A stretch of 64,000 nt of DNA from Gigaspora rosea (Eukaryota > Glomeromycota > Glomeromycetes > Diversisporales > Gigasporaceae), in contig QKWP01000636.1 in assembly GCA_003550325.1 (NCBI GenBank), forward strand, positions 24,508 to 88,507, given 5' to 3'. The position numbers were made by a program, and so were the translations under genes. Below, one piece after another: positions 35,291 through 46,771 of this stretch. Within the stretch, counting starts at the first letter, position 1, and each line of letters opens with the position of its first letter. The notes below the pieces were generated by a model. That model searched no databases and was not told the DNA's origin. It was given only the letters and a program-made list of their open reading frames with translations.

Positions 35291-35559
35291 AAAAATAAAA
35301 AAAAATAAAAATAAAAAAAAACAAAACAAACCTAAAAAAATAAAACAAAACAAAAAAAAACAAAAGGAGAATGAAAAAAACAATGTAAAATTAATAGATG
35401 ATCTATGATTATAAACAAAAAAAATAAACAATGATCTAATCTGATCTTGTAATACAATCATCAAAAATCATCAAAACATTTCGAAAATATTAGTCAAACA
35501 CATCCTTGATATGATCTAGGTTACAGATTGTCTTAAAATATTTTGAAAGTATTCGAAAT
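35291..35559. other. A-rich spacer
   Basis: AAATAAAACAAAA runs, then a GATCTTGTAATACAATCATC phrase that is also seen at about 18330. Non-coding. Confidence 0.45.
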
Positions 35560-36005
35560 ATTAAAAAAAAAAAGAAAGAGAAAAAAAGAAAAAGAAAAAA
35601 GAAAAAAAAAGAGAGGAGAAAAAGGAAGAGGTGGTAAAAGCAAGAGAGGATAAAAATAGCTCAAAACAGCATTTTTTTTAAGTTTTTTCGCATACTTTGT
35701 GGAATATATTTTTATGATCCTTGGTAGCTTATAGATCAAATGGGCTTAAGAGATTTTGAACTTAGTTTTTTTTTTTTTTACCCAGTGATTTGGGTTGAAA
35801 TTTTCATAACAGGTATGTAATCATTAAAGATCTGTTAATCGTTATATATTATTTTAAATAATTATGATTATGATTTATAGATATATAATGATTTAATATA
35901 AAAGATGATATCCAATTAATTGATATATATCAATATTTTATAATCGATATAAAACGATTAAGTGTTATATATCGATTAATATCTATATATAAAATTTGCT
36001 GATGA
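35560..36005. repeat. Second copy of the 0.4-kb core at 390-890
   Basis: A purine-rich tract, GGAATATATTTTTATGATCC, GGGCTTAAGAGATTTTGAAC, a T run and ATCGATATAAAACGATTA occur in the same order as in 440-890, with about one mismatch in ten by eye. It ends at ATTTGCTGATG. Confidence 0.7.
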
Positions 36006-36085
36006 ATATATAGTTTGTGATTTTGAGTCTTTAAGTCTGTAGTAAATACAAATGATTCTAATATATTGTTGATTAAATTTTTTAA

Positions 36086-37192
36086 TAGGCAATTCTCCAG
36101 TCTAAGGATAGGAATTATATAGTCATTAGTCGATTAGTCGACGATTAGTCAACTAATCGACTAAATTTTTTTATAGTCAGTCGATCGATTAGTCGATTAG
36201 TCAATTAGTCGATTAGTCGACTAGTCGATTAGTTAACTAATCGATTAGTCGACTAATCGATTAGTTGACTAATTGATTAGTCAACTAATCGACTAGTTGA
36301 TTAATTGACTAATCAATTAGTTGATTAATCAATTAGTCGATTAGTCAATTAGTCGATAAGATTAATTATCTATTTCATATTTTCATTGCTATATTCCTGG
36401 TATTCATTTTTTTGTATATTTATTGACTAGCCAATTAATCAACTAATAGATTAATTAACTAATCAACTAATCGACTAGTCGATTAGTCAATTAGTTGACT
36501 AATCGACTAATCAACTAGTCGATTAGTCAACTAATTGACTAGTCGATTAGTCGACTAGTCGATTAGTTGACTAATCAATTAGTCAACTAATCGATTAGTC
36601 GATTAATCGATTAGTCAATTTTTAGTCAGTCAACGACTAATAGTTTTAGTCGACTGACTAATCGACTAAAAATTTTTAACCGATTTCTATCCTTACTCCA
36701 GTTAACTGGTTCAAAAATTTTTTTTTTATATATAAATTTTACTATAAGTGTGAATACACAGCGTCTCTATCTAAAACTTTTTTTTATACTAAGTTAATTA
36801 CCTTTCTGGCTTAAGAGACTTTTGTAAAGCTTATTAAAATGCATCTAATGGTGGTTAGAGCTCAAAATTGGCTTGGTGAATACCAAGATATCTTTAAAAA
36901 ACCTTTCTTTTACTATATAAATTTCTTTATAAACAATACTATTGTTTGCAAAGAAATTTACATAGTAAAAGAAAGGTTTTTTTTAAAGATATCTTAGTAT
37001 TCAGCAAGCTGATTTTAATGCTCTAACCACCATTAAATGCATTTTAATAAGCTTTACAAAAGTCTCTTAAGCCAGAAAAGTGATTAACTTAGTATAAAAA
37101 AGTTTTAGATAGAGATGCTGTGCATTCACACTTATAGTAAAATTTATATATAAAAAAAAAATTTTTGAACCAGTTGACTGGAAAATTGCCTA
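36086..37192. mobile_element. TTAA-specific palindromic element, copy 2, interrupted
   Basis: The same TAGGCAATTCTC...GCCTA palindrome as 7378-7872, with TTAA at 36082-36085 and 37193-37196. Its left arm is broken 17 bases from the end by the element at 36103-36695. It inserted next to, or into, the hAT remnant that follows. Confidence 0.85.
36103..36695. mobile_element. 593-bp element made of TCGACTAATCGA palindromes, 8-bp duplication
   Basis: The ends TAAGGATAGGAATTA and (complement of right) TAAGGATAGAAAT are inverted. CTCCAGTC (36095-36102) and CTCCAGTT (36696-36703) flank it, an 8-bp duplication with one mismatch. Apart from a unique middle at about 36362-36428, the body is dozens of overlapping GATTAGTCGACTAATC words in both orientations. 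The 8-bp duplication suggests a hAT-type MITE. Confidence 0.85.
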
Positions 37193-38059
37193 TTAAACAA
37201 TTTTCAGTATAGTTTATTGCCTCATGCATTTTTTGTCTGAACATATCATAATCTGGAAATTGAAACGGTGGCTCTGCTTTATATAAAAGATTATGAAGTC
37301 GATCGTTTCTCAAAACATTAAAAGGTTGCATATCATTAATAATCCATGCTAATATTCGGGAAGTAATTCTGTTTTGTTTTTTTTTGATAATGGTATTCTA
37401 TGAATTAATACTTCTGGCAGAGTATATTGTGATAGATCAGATTATAGGCTATGGTTGGGTCGTTTCTTGTACACTACTTAGCAGCAATAAAGTTTTATTT
37501 TTATCTAATCTATGTTCGGTTTGAAATGTGTAGCTAAATTTGTTGTACTTGTCGTTAATTTAAAGACACTTGGACATTGTCGCTTTTTATCCTCATTACT
37601 GATCCATATGTTGCATTTAATTTTTTTACCAACTTTGTCTTTTTACATATGTTTCTATACCCAACTCTTTCTTGGTTTAGACCTTTTTTTAGTATTAAAA
37701 TTTCGGGAATTACTAATTTTTCATTTTGTATTTTGAGTAAATGCATTAGATGATTCTTTATTTAAAGAAGGTATGCTATTCAAAAAATTTTCTAATGAAA
37801 CTTCATTATTTATAGAAAGTTCGTCATCTAATGATAAATATAGATCTTTATCTAAAGTTTGCTCATTAGAATATAAGGGTAATTCATTATCTGATATTAA
37901 GTCTGTTTCTTTGTCAGATTGTAAATACGATTTGTCTAAATACACATTTTCATCTAAAAAGTTTTGTAGAGACATTTTTGTGAATTTTATTAAAGAGGTA
38001 TAATTGCTTTCTTTTTTATATTTGATTTTAAAGTAAATGAATATTTCTTTAACTTCCAA
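37193..38059 (-). pseudogene. hAT transposase, N-terminal part
   Basis: Read downwards from 38059: an acidic leader (MSLQNFLDENVYLDKS and onward), a decayed region where a BED zinc finger would sit (around ATYGSVM...), then RILAWIINDMQPFNVLRNDR and PPFQFPDYDMFRQKMHEAIN at about 37205-37350. The last two match the conserved block between the zinc finger and first Asp of hAT transposases (the QPF motif). The frame changes several times. The gene is cut at 37196 by the palindromic TTAA element. Whether it belongs with the C-terminal half at 24560-26330 is unknown. Confidence 0.65.
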
Positions 38060-38830
38060 TTATATGCCTTGTATAAGGTCGCTTGCTTAGAATAAAATTA
38101 TACTTATATAAACTATTGCTAAATAGTCATGTAACAATATTCATTGCATATATGCAATTGTTTATGTTTAATACAATTGTTCTTTTTTTTTTTTATTAAT
38201 ATAGTTTATATTTTTATAATTAAATGCATATGAATAACAATAAGTTAGTCTTTAAACTGGAATCTAAAAAAAATTAACCTTTTAACAACTCTAAATTAAG
38301 AGATAAAAAATTCAAGTGGGTCTGAATTTTTATAATATATGTTGAAAAATAGATAAATAAAAATTTGTTTAGTAATTTTCTTTTATTTATATTTTAATAA
38401 AAAAGTGCTTTTTTTTTACAGAATAATGTGTATAGTAGATATTCATATGTATCATTTTATCAATAATCACTTTATCACTTTACTGAACACTCTATCACAC
38501 AGCATAATTATTAATATATAACAATGACTGATGATTATAATTATTGTTAAATATGAAATGATACATATCTTTGTCGGCTAATGATATTCATTAGCAATTG
38601 AGAACAAACATGAAAATTTCAAAAAATTTCAATATTCAAATTTTGCTAACCTTTTTCAAACGAGTTAAAGCAAAAAAATTTTTTTTAAAACAATTGAAAT
38701 ATACAACTATATTGGTCTATTCCCAGATAAGTTATCTATTATTATTATGACAATGATTTATGATCAGTATGATATACTTTCTAAGTCAACTAACCTATTT
38801 TTGGACAAAGTGTTTGCCCTTTATTGTTAT
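38060..38830. other. Gene-free AT-rich stretch
   Basis: Contains a loose inverted pair (CATATGTATCATTTTATCA at about 38448 and GAAATGATACATATC at about 38556). Otherwise nothing is recognisable. Confidence 0.45.
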
Positions 38831-39091
38831 ATGGAATCTTTGCTAGGAAAATCACCTTTCGAGATTTTCCGATTGGACAAATTTGGACCAACTTAGACCA
38901 GAATATTGGTTTTTATTTACATGTAAATTAGCCATTATTTTATTAATTCTATAGTTTATTTAATAAATTATAGAATCAATAAAGTAAAGACTGATTTACA
39001 TATAAATAAGAACCGATATTCTGGTTTAAGTTGGTCTGAATTTGCCTGATCAGAAAATCTTGAAGGGTGATTTTCCTAGCAAAGATCCCAT
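38831..39091. repeat. 261-bp foldback short element
   Basis: ATGGAATCTTTGCTAGGAAA at the left and its complement at the right begin arms of about 115 bp that meet around TTAATAAATTATAG. The palindrome is nearly complete. No coding content. Confidence 0.7.
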
Positions 39092-39392
39092 GTAGCAAAA
39101 ATAAAATTATAATTCAATGGAGTGTGTATTATACTATACTATATAGAGTAATATAATATTTTATATTCAGGAAAGAAGCTCTATAGTGTCTTTACAAGAC
39201 CTGGATCTTGTATATGGCAATTTACAGTAGTCACTTTAGCTACCATAACACATTATTTATAATAAATTCTATTGTTGATTTTAGTTTCTTTGTACCAATT
39301 TTTTATATATCGAACTCAATAATATTACTATAAAGTGTATGAACAATACATAGCATATACTGTATTTGATGTTATAAATATTTTTTTAAATA

Positions 39393-39553
39393 AGGGTGCT
39401 AACATTTATTACCTAATATCTATTTACTATAGGGGTTTACCCTCTACCCCCAGGTAAGATCTATAAATAGAATTTTAGCTAATCAAATTTAACTAAAGTA
39501 AGATTTTTTTTGACCTACTCTCTAAAATATTACCTAATAAATGTTAGCGCCCT
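39393..39553. repeat. 161-bp MITE (AGGGTGCTAACATTTATTA)
   Basis: AGGGTGCTAACATTTATTAC at the left is mirrored by TAATAAATGTTAGCGCCCT at the right. A CCCCTACCCCCAGG-like patch lies inside. It is short and non-coding, like a MITE; a TA border is possible. Confidence 0.6.
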
Positions 39554-39689
39554 AAATTATATTTTTTATTTTGCTAATATAAAATCGATTGGCCAATTTT
39601 GAAAAAATCAACTAGCTAAGCCAAAAATTTTGCTTTAGTCAATTTTTTTGTATATCAGCCAAAATCACTATATATGACATAATATAAAG

Positions 39690-40260
39690 TAGAAAGGGTA
39701 ATTTGATAAAGTTAAAATAACTAATATAAAAACTTATTTATTTTAATATTAATAAATATTTTATTTTTTGTATTAAACTTTATATATAATTTAGAATTAT
39801 TTTATATAATATCAGTAATATAATATCTTTTTTTAAAGTAACATTAAATGGAATTATACATCATATCAAAAAGTTTAAATTTAAAGTAGTAGGGATAATT
39901 TGACGAATTGATATTATCTCATGTAATTCAGCAATCAAAATCAGATAATTTTTATACCATTCGATTTATCTCGATGATACAAATCAAATAGTATAAAAAT
40001 TACCTGATTCTGGTCATTGAGTCATGATATATTTTCAATTATATGCTACACAAAAAGATCCTTGAGGAGGATTTTGACAAAGTGTAAACCTGACTAATAA
40101 TCGATGATATCTTGTGATCCAGTAATCAGAATCAGGTAATTCTTGTACTATTTGATTCGTCTTATTGAGACGAATCAAATGGCATAAAAATTATTTGATT
40201 CCAATCATTAGATCACATGATATCCAAATTCATCAAATTACTCTTCTTTACCTTATTACG
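39690..40260. repeat. Inverted-repeat region with three ATCAGGTAATTTTTATACCA units
   Basis: The outer ends AGAAAGGGTAATTTGATAAA and (complement) AAGAAGAGTAATTTGATGAA are loosely inverted. Inside, two hairpins built on TTTGATTCGTCTTATTGAGA and TTCGATTTATCTCGATGAT words each carry flanking CAGAATCAGGTAATT phrases. Probably an old compound foldback element. Confidence 0.5.
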
Positions 40261-40474
40261 TTATATTATGGTTATATTACTGTTATTATTTCAAAATATT
40301 TCAAAATATATTGCAAAATATTGCAAAATAGACCAAATAAAAAAATGCAAATTACCCCTCTTCAGGGGTTGCAAGAAGTAATATTTTGCATATTTTGTGA
40401 TATTTTCGCATAGTTTCACAATATTTTGCAAATTTTTGCAAATTCTAAAAATTTTTTAAAAATAAATAAACGAT

Positions 40475-40575
40475 ATACATATTTACATAATCATACTTTT
40501 TTATAGGTTTTTGCATTATTTCATAAGGTTTCACAAATTAATATAAAATTTTATATTTTTTTATTTATTATTATA
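40475..40575. repeat. Dispersed TTTGCA-rich repeat, third copy
   Basis: Matches 27525-27645 and 17985-18125, again next to a member of the 350-bp family. Confidence 0.45.
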
Positions 40576-40590
40576 CATTATATTTTAGGA

Positions 40591-40950
40591 GTTTGCTATT
40601 TATTGCTAGTGGTGATCATCACCAGTGATCAATTTACCAATTAAAATTCAGGATCAGGTGTAACATATAGATCAATTTTTGTATAACAAAAACAAAAATT
40701 TTTTAAAAAATTGCTAAAATTGCTTCTAACCTAAAATTTTGTCTATGAAACTACTTTTTTTTATGCAAAAAAAAAAATTCCTTGCTAAATTTTACTATAT
40801 ACAAAGCCCTATCCTAATCTCTAACCTTTACCCTTACCCTAATATTAAAGAGATTTAATTTTTATTTAATACAAACTGTTTGTTTTGTTTATTTTGTTTT
40901 ATGCATTGTAGATTACTGGTGATAATCACCACTAGCAATAAATAGTAATT
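40591..40950. repeat. 350-bp element family, copy 2
   Basis: Ends CTATTTATTGCTAGTGGTGA and (complement) are inverted, about 30 bp long. The interior shares wording and order with the copies at 27655, 43582 and 48871, including CCTTACCCTAATATTAA. Best-preserved termini of the four. Confidence 0.7.
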
Positions 40951-40995
40951 TTAAATATTTTATATTTATTAAATCTACATTTTAAATTAATATTA

Positions 40996-41650
40996 TCCCT
41001 TACTTTGTAGAGGTTCGCAGGCAAATTTGCTTGTATAATTACTATAAATATACCTCTGATCTAGTTTTTAATCATTTAAGATATTTAAATAAAATTTGGT
41101 ATTATATTATTTAAGAACAAGGATTATATTTTTGAATTATTTAAACTTACATTATAAGACAAAAAGTTTATGTTGCTTATAAGCTGAAAATATTAAATTT
41201 TAAAGAAATTTTTTAACCAAAAAAATATTTTACAATATTTTGACAAATTCTTTAATATTGGTTTTAAAAATATAGTTTCTTATACAACTTTGTAGTTTAT
41301 ATAAAGGATGACAACTTTCATTATTTAACTTTAAATAGTTTACTTGTAAAAATTAGGACTTGTATTAGAAGTGAAAATTTTTTTTATAGACAGGAACATA
41401 TAAAATTTGAGAAAACCTAAAGAAAAAATTCTATAGTAAAAGTTCCAAAACAAAAACTTTAAACTTTTATTACACTAAAGTTTTTTAATAATTTTAAAAA
41501 AATTTTATAATAAAGTTGATAAAACAGAACTAATATTATATTTTTTACTTAGAAAGTATATAGCTAAAATTAATATTTAAGGTTTTATTTAAAAAATTTA
41601 AAATTTTACAATTTTCGCAGGCAAATATGCCTGCATAACAAATTAAGGGA
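40996..41650. mobile_element. GCAGGCAAATTTGC-ended element, intact 655-bp copy
   Basis: Starts TCCCTTACTTTGTAGAG and ends with the near complement CAAATTAAGGGA, with TA on both sides (40994-40995 and 41651-41652). Near each end is an imperfect palindrome GCAGGCAAATTTGC. It is the reference that shows what was inserted in the copies at 8843-10957 and 11619-15620. Non-coding. Confidence 0.8.
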
Positions 41651-41924
41651 TATATTTTATTATATATTATATTATTATATAGTATTATTTTTACATTATT
41701 ACACTTTGTCGCATCTAATTCTATTACTATATACAAAAAACTAGCTCTACACACTTATTTTCACTCACCCCACAGTTAGCTATTATCTTCACTTTTTTGT
41801 TTTCTATTGTCTTTGCTTTGGCTATTTTTTTTGTTTTGGCTATAACTTTTGTTTCGCTTTTTTTTCTAAATATTTCAAAAAAATGAAAAAAAATAAAAAA
41901 AAACATTTTTCAAAAGTGTTGGTG

Positions 41925-42020
41925 TTCTTGCAAATTGCCAGAAAAATCTAGTATGTTCTTGCAAAGTGCCAAAAAGTGTTCTTTGTAAAGTGCTGGAATA
42001 AGTCACAAAGTGTCGAAGAA
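41925..42020. repeat. CTTGCAAAGTGCC words, second tract
   Basis: Four to five CTTGCAAATTGCCAG, CTTGCAAAGTGCC or TTTGTAAAGTGCTGG words within 90 bases, separated by short phrases, as in 34560-35290. Confidence 0.6.
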
Positions 42021-42104
42021 GTCAGAAATAAATAAAAAAACAAACAAAAAAACATAAGTATAAGCAAACTAATAAAAAAAAAAATAAGTTTAATATGCTT
42101 CACA

Positions 42105-42600
42105 TGGGTGTGATGTGCTTGTATATCGCACCCTAATTTGATTGGCTAAATTTGCAGATCATTATTTTAAAAAAAAATATCCAATTTTTGTTAATATTCT
42201 TTAGACTAAGAATTAGTTTAAGAAATTTTAAAAAAAGTCTTAAAATTTGTTGCGCCTATATGCAAAATTTAGCGCTGAACAAGTTTACTTAGTCAACTTA
42301 GAAAGGTTATCTTAATAAAATTTAGAGAAATCGTCAAAAAATGAGTTAAAAAAATGAAAAATTGCGAATATCTTTAAATTTTGATAAGACAACCTTTCTA
42401 ATTCGACTAAGTAAACTTGTACAGCACAAAATTTTGCATATATATACAAAGAAATTTAAGAATTTTCTAGTAAACCTTCTATACTAACCCTAACCTAAAA
42501 GTTTTTACAATAATTTGTTTATTTTTTTTTTAAATAATGATCTACAAATTTAGCCAATCAAATTAGGGTGCAATATATAAGCACATCGCAGGGTACGATA
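42105..42600. repeat. TIR element with CACCCTAATTTGATTGGCTA ends
   Basis: GCACCCTAATTTGATTGGCT near the left and its complement AGCCAATCAAATTAGGGTGC near the right, with further inverted wording around AGAAAGGTTATCTTAAT inside. Similar ends (CCAATCAAATCGCAC) are present in the MULE-type MITE at 10252-10863, so the two may be distant relatives. Confidence 0.6.
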
Positions 42601-42639
42601 TATGCATTTATTCAAAAAATAAAGCCCAAATCTTGTAAG

Positions 42640-43200
42640 AGTTCATGTTCTTGCAAATTCAAAAATTGCGAAAGCTGGGTTAATGTTCTTGCAAAATGCC
42701 AAAAAAGTTGCGAAGTGCCAAAAAAGTCTAGATTGGTTTTTTTGCAAAGCACTAGAAAGTAAGAGTTCTTTTTTCGCAAAGTGCCAGAATAAAATAAATT
42801 AATAATTTAAATTTAAAAAAAAAAAAACAAAAAACAAAAACAAATTATGTCAAACAAAAAAATAAATAAAGTCCTAAGGGCAGTGTCATTAATCACCTGA
42901 TTATTTTTTATCAGAGGCCTACCCCCCTATTTTTTAATATATATAGAGTCAGGTTCTTATATATAATTTCAACTTTTTTTACCCCCCTCCCTCCTAGAAA
43001 ATCACCTGATTTTTGTTACTCCCCTAACTAAACTATTATTTTTTTAAAAAAGCGCTCTTGAAAATTTAGAAATTGCTGGAGACATCAGTTGTATGTTTTT
43101 GCAAAGTATCATATCAGAAGTTTGGGTTGATTTGCGCAAGATTCAAAAAGTTGGTTGTTTTCTTGCAAAGGTGTTTTGTAAAGTGCCGAAATAAAAATAA
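42640..43200. repeat. CTTGCAAAGTGCC words, third tract
   Basis: At least six words of the CTTGCAAARTGCC type in a mosaic with AAAAAAGTC phrases. The tract is interrupted at about 42888-43045 by the repeat that also occurs at 63361. The A-rich frames here are not genes. Confidence 0.55.
42888..43045. repeat. CAGTGTCATTAATCACCTGA dispersed repeat, copy 1
   Basis: About 155 bp nearly identical to 63361-63510: CAGTGTCATTAATCACCTGA, GAGGCCTACCCCCCT, GTCAGGTTCTTATATATAAT, a C-rich CCCCCTCCCTCC patch, ATCACCTGATTTTTGTTACT. The flanking ATCACCTGATT and AATCAGGTGAT words are inverted, so it can fold back. Confidence 0.75.
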
Positions 43201-43581
43201 ATAAATTAAATTAAAAAAAATAAATAAATAAAAAAAATGAAAAAAAAACAAAATGAAAACAAAACAAACAAACCAAAAAATAATGAAACAAAAATAAAAA
43301 CTGTAATGAAAACAAAAAAGCAAAAAAAAAACAAAATAGAAGATCTAATAATTATAAACAAAAGATCTAATCTGATCTTGTACAAATTTAAACATCATCA
43401 AACTATTTCAACCTATTTCAAAAAATTAGTCTAATGTGTGATCCAGGTTACAGATTTACAGATTTAGCTTGGTTCTAGTTCTAAAATATTTTGAAATGGG
43501 TTTGAAATGTTTCATAATATATTATGAAATGTTTCGAAATTACTTTTGAAATATTTTGAAAATTTGATATTTCGAAAGAGT

Positions 43582-43936
43582 TTTACTAAAACGCACCTAT
43601 GGTGGTTTACACCAAGTTATACAAAACAATTAGAATAGCCAATAAAATTTAAGATCAGGTGTAACATAAAATTTCGATTTTTTGTTTATTTTTTTTAAAA
43701 AAACGTTCATATTTCAAAATTTTGCTTATGAAACCATCTTTGGGGCTCTAATAAAAAAAATTCCTTGCAAATTTTGTATATACTAATGCCCCTGCCAAAA
43801 TCCCAGGCCTAACCCTAACCCTAAAGTAATTCAAATTTATTTTTTGTTTTATAAAAGTTTATTTTTTTGTTTTTGTTACACAGATTTGCAAATCTAATTT
43901 ACCTATGGTAGTAAAACACCATAAGTGCATTTTATA
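43582..43936. repeat. 350-bp element family, copy 3
   Basis: Shares AAGATCAGGTGTAACATA, TTTTGCTTATGAAACCATC, AATTCCTTGCAAATTTTG and CCTAACCCTAACCCTAA with the other copies. The ends around CCTATGGTGG and CACCATAAGTG are inverted. Confidence 0.6.
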
Positions 43937-43950
43937 ATAATTGTTTCAAA

Positions 43951-44156
43951 ATATTTCAAAATATATTACAAAATATTTTGCTTATATTATGGTTCATAAG
44001 ACCTTATGTAAGATTACGCTATTATAAATTTGCTAATATCATTTTAATTAAATTGGGTTTTTGCTTTGAAAATAGAGTTCTAAGGTTCCCAAACAAAAAT
44101 TAAGATTTTTGTTAATATTTCAAAAGAAATTGTGTTATACATTATTTTTCGAAATA
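43951..44156. other. Spacer rich in CAAAATATTTC
   Basis: Short GAAATATTTTG palindromic words like those at 43490-43570 and 47565-47770; no gene. Confidence 0.4.
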
Positions 44157-44376
44157 CAGTCAAACCTCCATATAGTCACCCTCTATATAGTCACAAAACC
44201 AATATAATCACTTTTGTAAGTTTACCAACCTTTTTACTATAATTTCACCTCTATATAAGCACATTTGCATTATAATCACTATCACAATTTTTTATTTACC
44301 ATCTATATAAAACTACTCCTACATAATCACATTATTATTATAATACTTTGAATTAATTATTTGATTGTTATAAATA

Positions 44377-46771
44377 CCGTAAAATTCGGACATGGGTACC
44401 CCCCTGTGCGGTGTACCCCTTGTCAGTTTGAGAGGCCCGACGGTGACTTATACCCGGGTATTAAATATACTTCTAATAGTGCGATCGTCATACACAATTT
44501 CAAAGTTATAAAAAACCGGTTTTTCAATTTGAATTGCAATTAGTCACGCATTTAATATAACAAACTCTAGTTTAATTTTTAATATATTTGACTGCGGACA
44601 TAATATTATTAATACGATACACATTTTTTCATATCAAATATTAGCAAAACGTACACGATTCATTTGATATAAGCAAACTTTTACATAGCAATGAATCAGC
44701 TTTATTTGAAAGAAAAAAAATTATAGAATTCGACCATTATTCCCAATCATTATCGACCCTAATTTCTTCATATTTGTCATTATTATCATCAAAATTCAAC
44801 GCTTCTTCTTCATTCGTATCGACTGAATCCTCACCCAAAATTTCGTAATTAAACACCAAATCGTCTTCGGACCCATCCATTTCTACTGAAATACCGCAGC
44901 ATTTAAAGGCTCTTCTAATTATACGAGGGTCAATTTCATTCCACGATTCTCCTACCCATTGAGCCAAAGTGGAATATAATGGCTTTTGAATGCGTCCAGC
45001 AGGCGTAAATGTATGAGAATTATTAATCATCCATTGATTGTAACGAAAGCGCACCTATAGTATAAAAATTCGTTAATACAGTATTCTTCAAAATAAAAAA
45101 AAATAAAAAACCATTTTAATATACTGTACCTTTTCTTTAAAGGGTTTATTAATCGCAACATCAAGAGGTTGCAGTTTACTCGTTAGTCCAGCTGGAATAA
45201 CCGCAAGATGAGTATTGTTTTCTTGGAATTCATGCTTAACGGAATCTACCAGATGACCTCTAAACGAATCTAAAATAAGAAGAGATTGTGGGTTTTCTAA
45301 TTCACTACGCTCAGTCCACACATTATTTATCCAATAGTGCATCTCGTTTTCATTGCACCATCCTTTTTCATTTACGCGAATAATAACATCTTCAGGAAAG
45401 GTTTCACGAGGAATATTTTTTAACTTAAAAATACACACTGCAGGGAACTTTCTTCCATCCGCAAGGCATCCCAGAATTACAGTAAAAGATGTTTTTTCGT
45501 GACCGGTTGTTTGAATGCTAACAGTTTTGGCCCCACGTTTTTCAAGAGTTACAGGGTAAGGCATGTCAAATGATAAGGACATTTCATCCATATTTCCAAT
45601 GTGTTGGATATCATAGTTGTATTGACGACGTTTGAACAAAACAAGACTCAGAAATTGACTTTGTTGCTCGATAAGATCTTCAGGAAGATGCTGTGAAATT
45701 GTTGTGCGCCGAAGATTTGATAGATCATTACGAAACAAAAATCCATTCAACCAACTACTAGAAAACCTAAAATTATTAATATTAGGATATGAATCCTTTA
45801 TTTCCTTGGTTTTAACTAATGCTTTGGCCCTTGTAACAACCATGTTTCGGGTAACAACCATCTGTTTTTTACGAATCTCTTCAATCCATTCAACTAGCCT
45901 TTCTTATAAAAGTGGATACATAGCTGGTCGACCACGATTAAGTGTCAGAAGATAGGGCGCGGCATTTAAAAGTTCTTGCTTCTTGCTTCACCAGTCACGA
46001 ACTTGCTTACGTTCGATATCAAACTTTCTAGCGGTTGCTGCTACATTTTGAACACGTTCAAAATAATGAACGACCATAAGTTTTTCACGAACACTCCAGC
46101 TATGACGAGTTTTGACATGAATATTGCGAGCCTTTTTTGTAATACTTTTACTTCATGGAGACATTTTTTTAACGCGTTGATAGGAACTCGTGTACTTATA
46201 TAGGGAAATTATAGGGAGAATGTTGCACAATATATTTGTGTAAAAGTTTGATAAAAAAAAAGTCTAAACCAAATTACCGAGCCATTAGAGAAAAAAAAAT
46301 CCAAGACAAAGAATTTAAAGGAAAAAAAAAATTTAATCCAAATTACCGAGCAATTAGGTTAAACCCTAGAGCCGATGTCCTGCTCAAGGTAATTGGGTTA
46401 TCTTTGAATATAATGGTTTAAGGGACAATTGGAAGAATAAAACGTTGGTTGAAAGAATGATTAAAAAAAATTATACGATTAAGCGAAACATTTTTTTTTT
46501 TTAAAAAAAAAGTGATTTATATGTGAATTTCCAACTTTAGAGGTACCTTATATCATCAATCACATGGATACCGTCATAGAAACCTAATTTACCTGATTAT
46601 TACTGGTAGGGTTTCTTGGCGCATATGAATTATCTTAATATCGATAGATGTTCAATCAACAATAACCCGACTTATGTACCCCTATTAATACGGTATACCC
46701 CCGTATAGAAGTACCCCGGGTACATATTTGAGATATGGAAGTACCAGGGTACACATGTCCGAATTTTACGG
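44377..46771 (-). mobile_element. pogo/Tigger-type transposon
   Basis: Terminal inverted repeats CCGTAAAATTCGGACATG (left) and its exact complement (right), continuing GGGTACCC/GTGTACCC, sit between TA dinucleotides at 44375-44376 and 46772-46773. It carries one transposase gene on the minus strand. It inserted into the outer TA-flanked element. Confidence 0.9.
44737..46164 (-). pseudogene. pogo/Tigger transposase, two exons, three stops
   Basis: Starts at the ATG at 46164. The N-terminus has CENP-B-type helix-turn-helix sequence (SVREKLMVVHYFERVQNVAA, then TARKFDIERKQVRDW). The DDE_1 catalytic domain follows, with NMDEMSLSF (first Asp), LLILDSFRGH (second Asp) and LQPLDVAINKPFK (third Asp). 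A 75-bp GT-AG intron (45129-45055) joins ...KPFKEK to VRFRYNQWMINN, and an acidic tail ends at 44737. Stops at about 46153, 46000 and 45905 lie before the catalytic part; two are TGA where Arg (CGA) is expected. From 45861 on, the frame is open through the catalytic domain. It would cut and paste at TA sites. Confidence 0.88.

Noticed and set aside
36103-36695. CRISPR-like array
   Set aside because: The repeated words overlap, occur in both orientations and have no unique spacers; the stretch is a palindromic transposon.
37773-38003. Plus-strand Ser-rich protein
   Set aside because: It is the antisense of the acidic leader of the hAT transposase fragment, which has the better family match.
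43816-43832. CCTAACCCTAACCCTAA resembling a telomere repeat
   Set aside because: Only two to three units, inside a 350-bp dispersed element whose other copies have similar but shorter wording; not a chromosome end.
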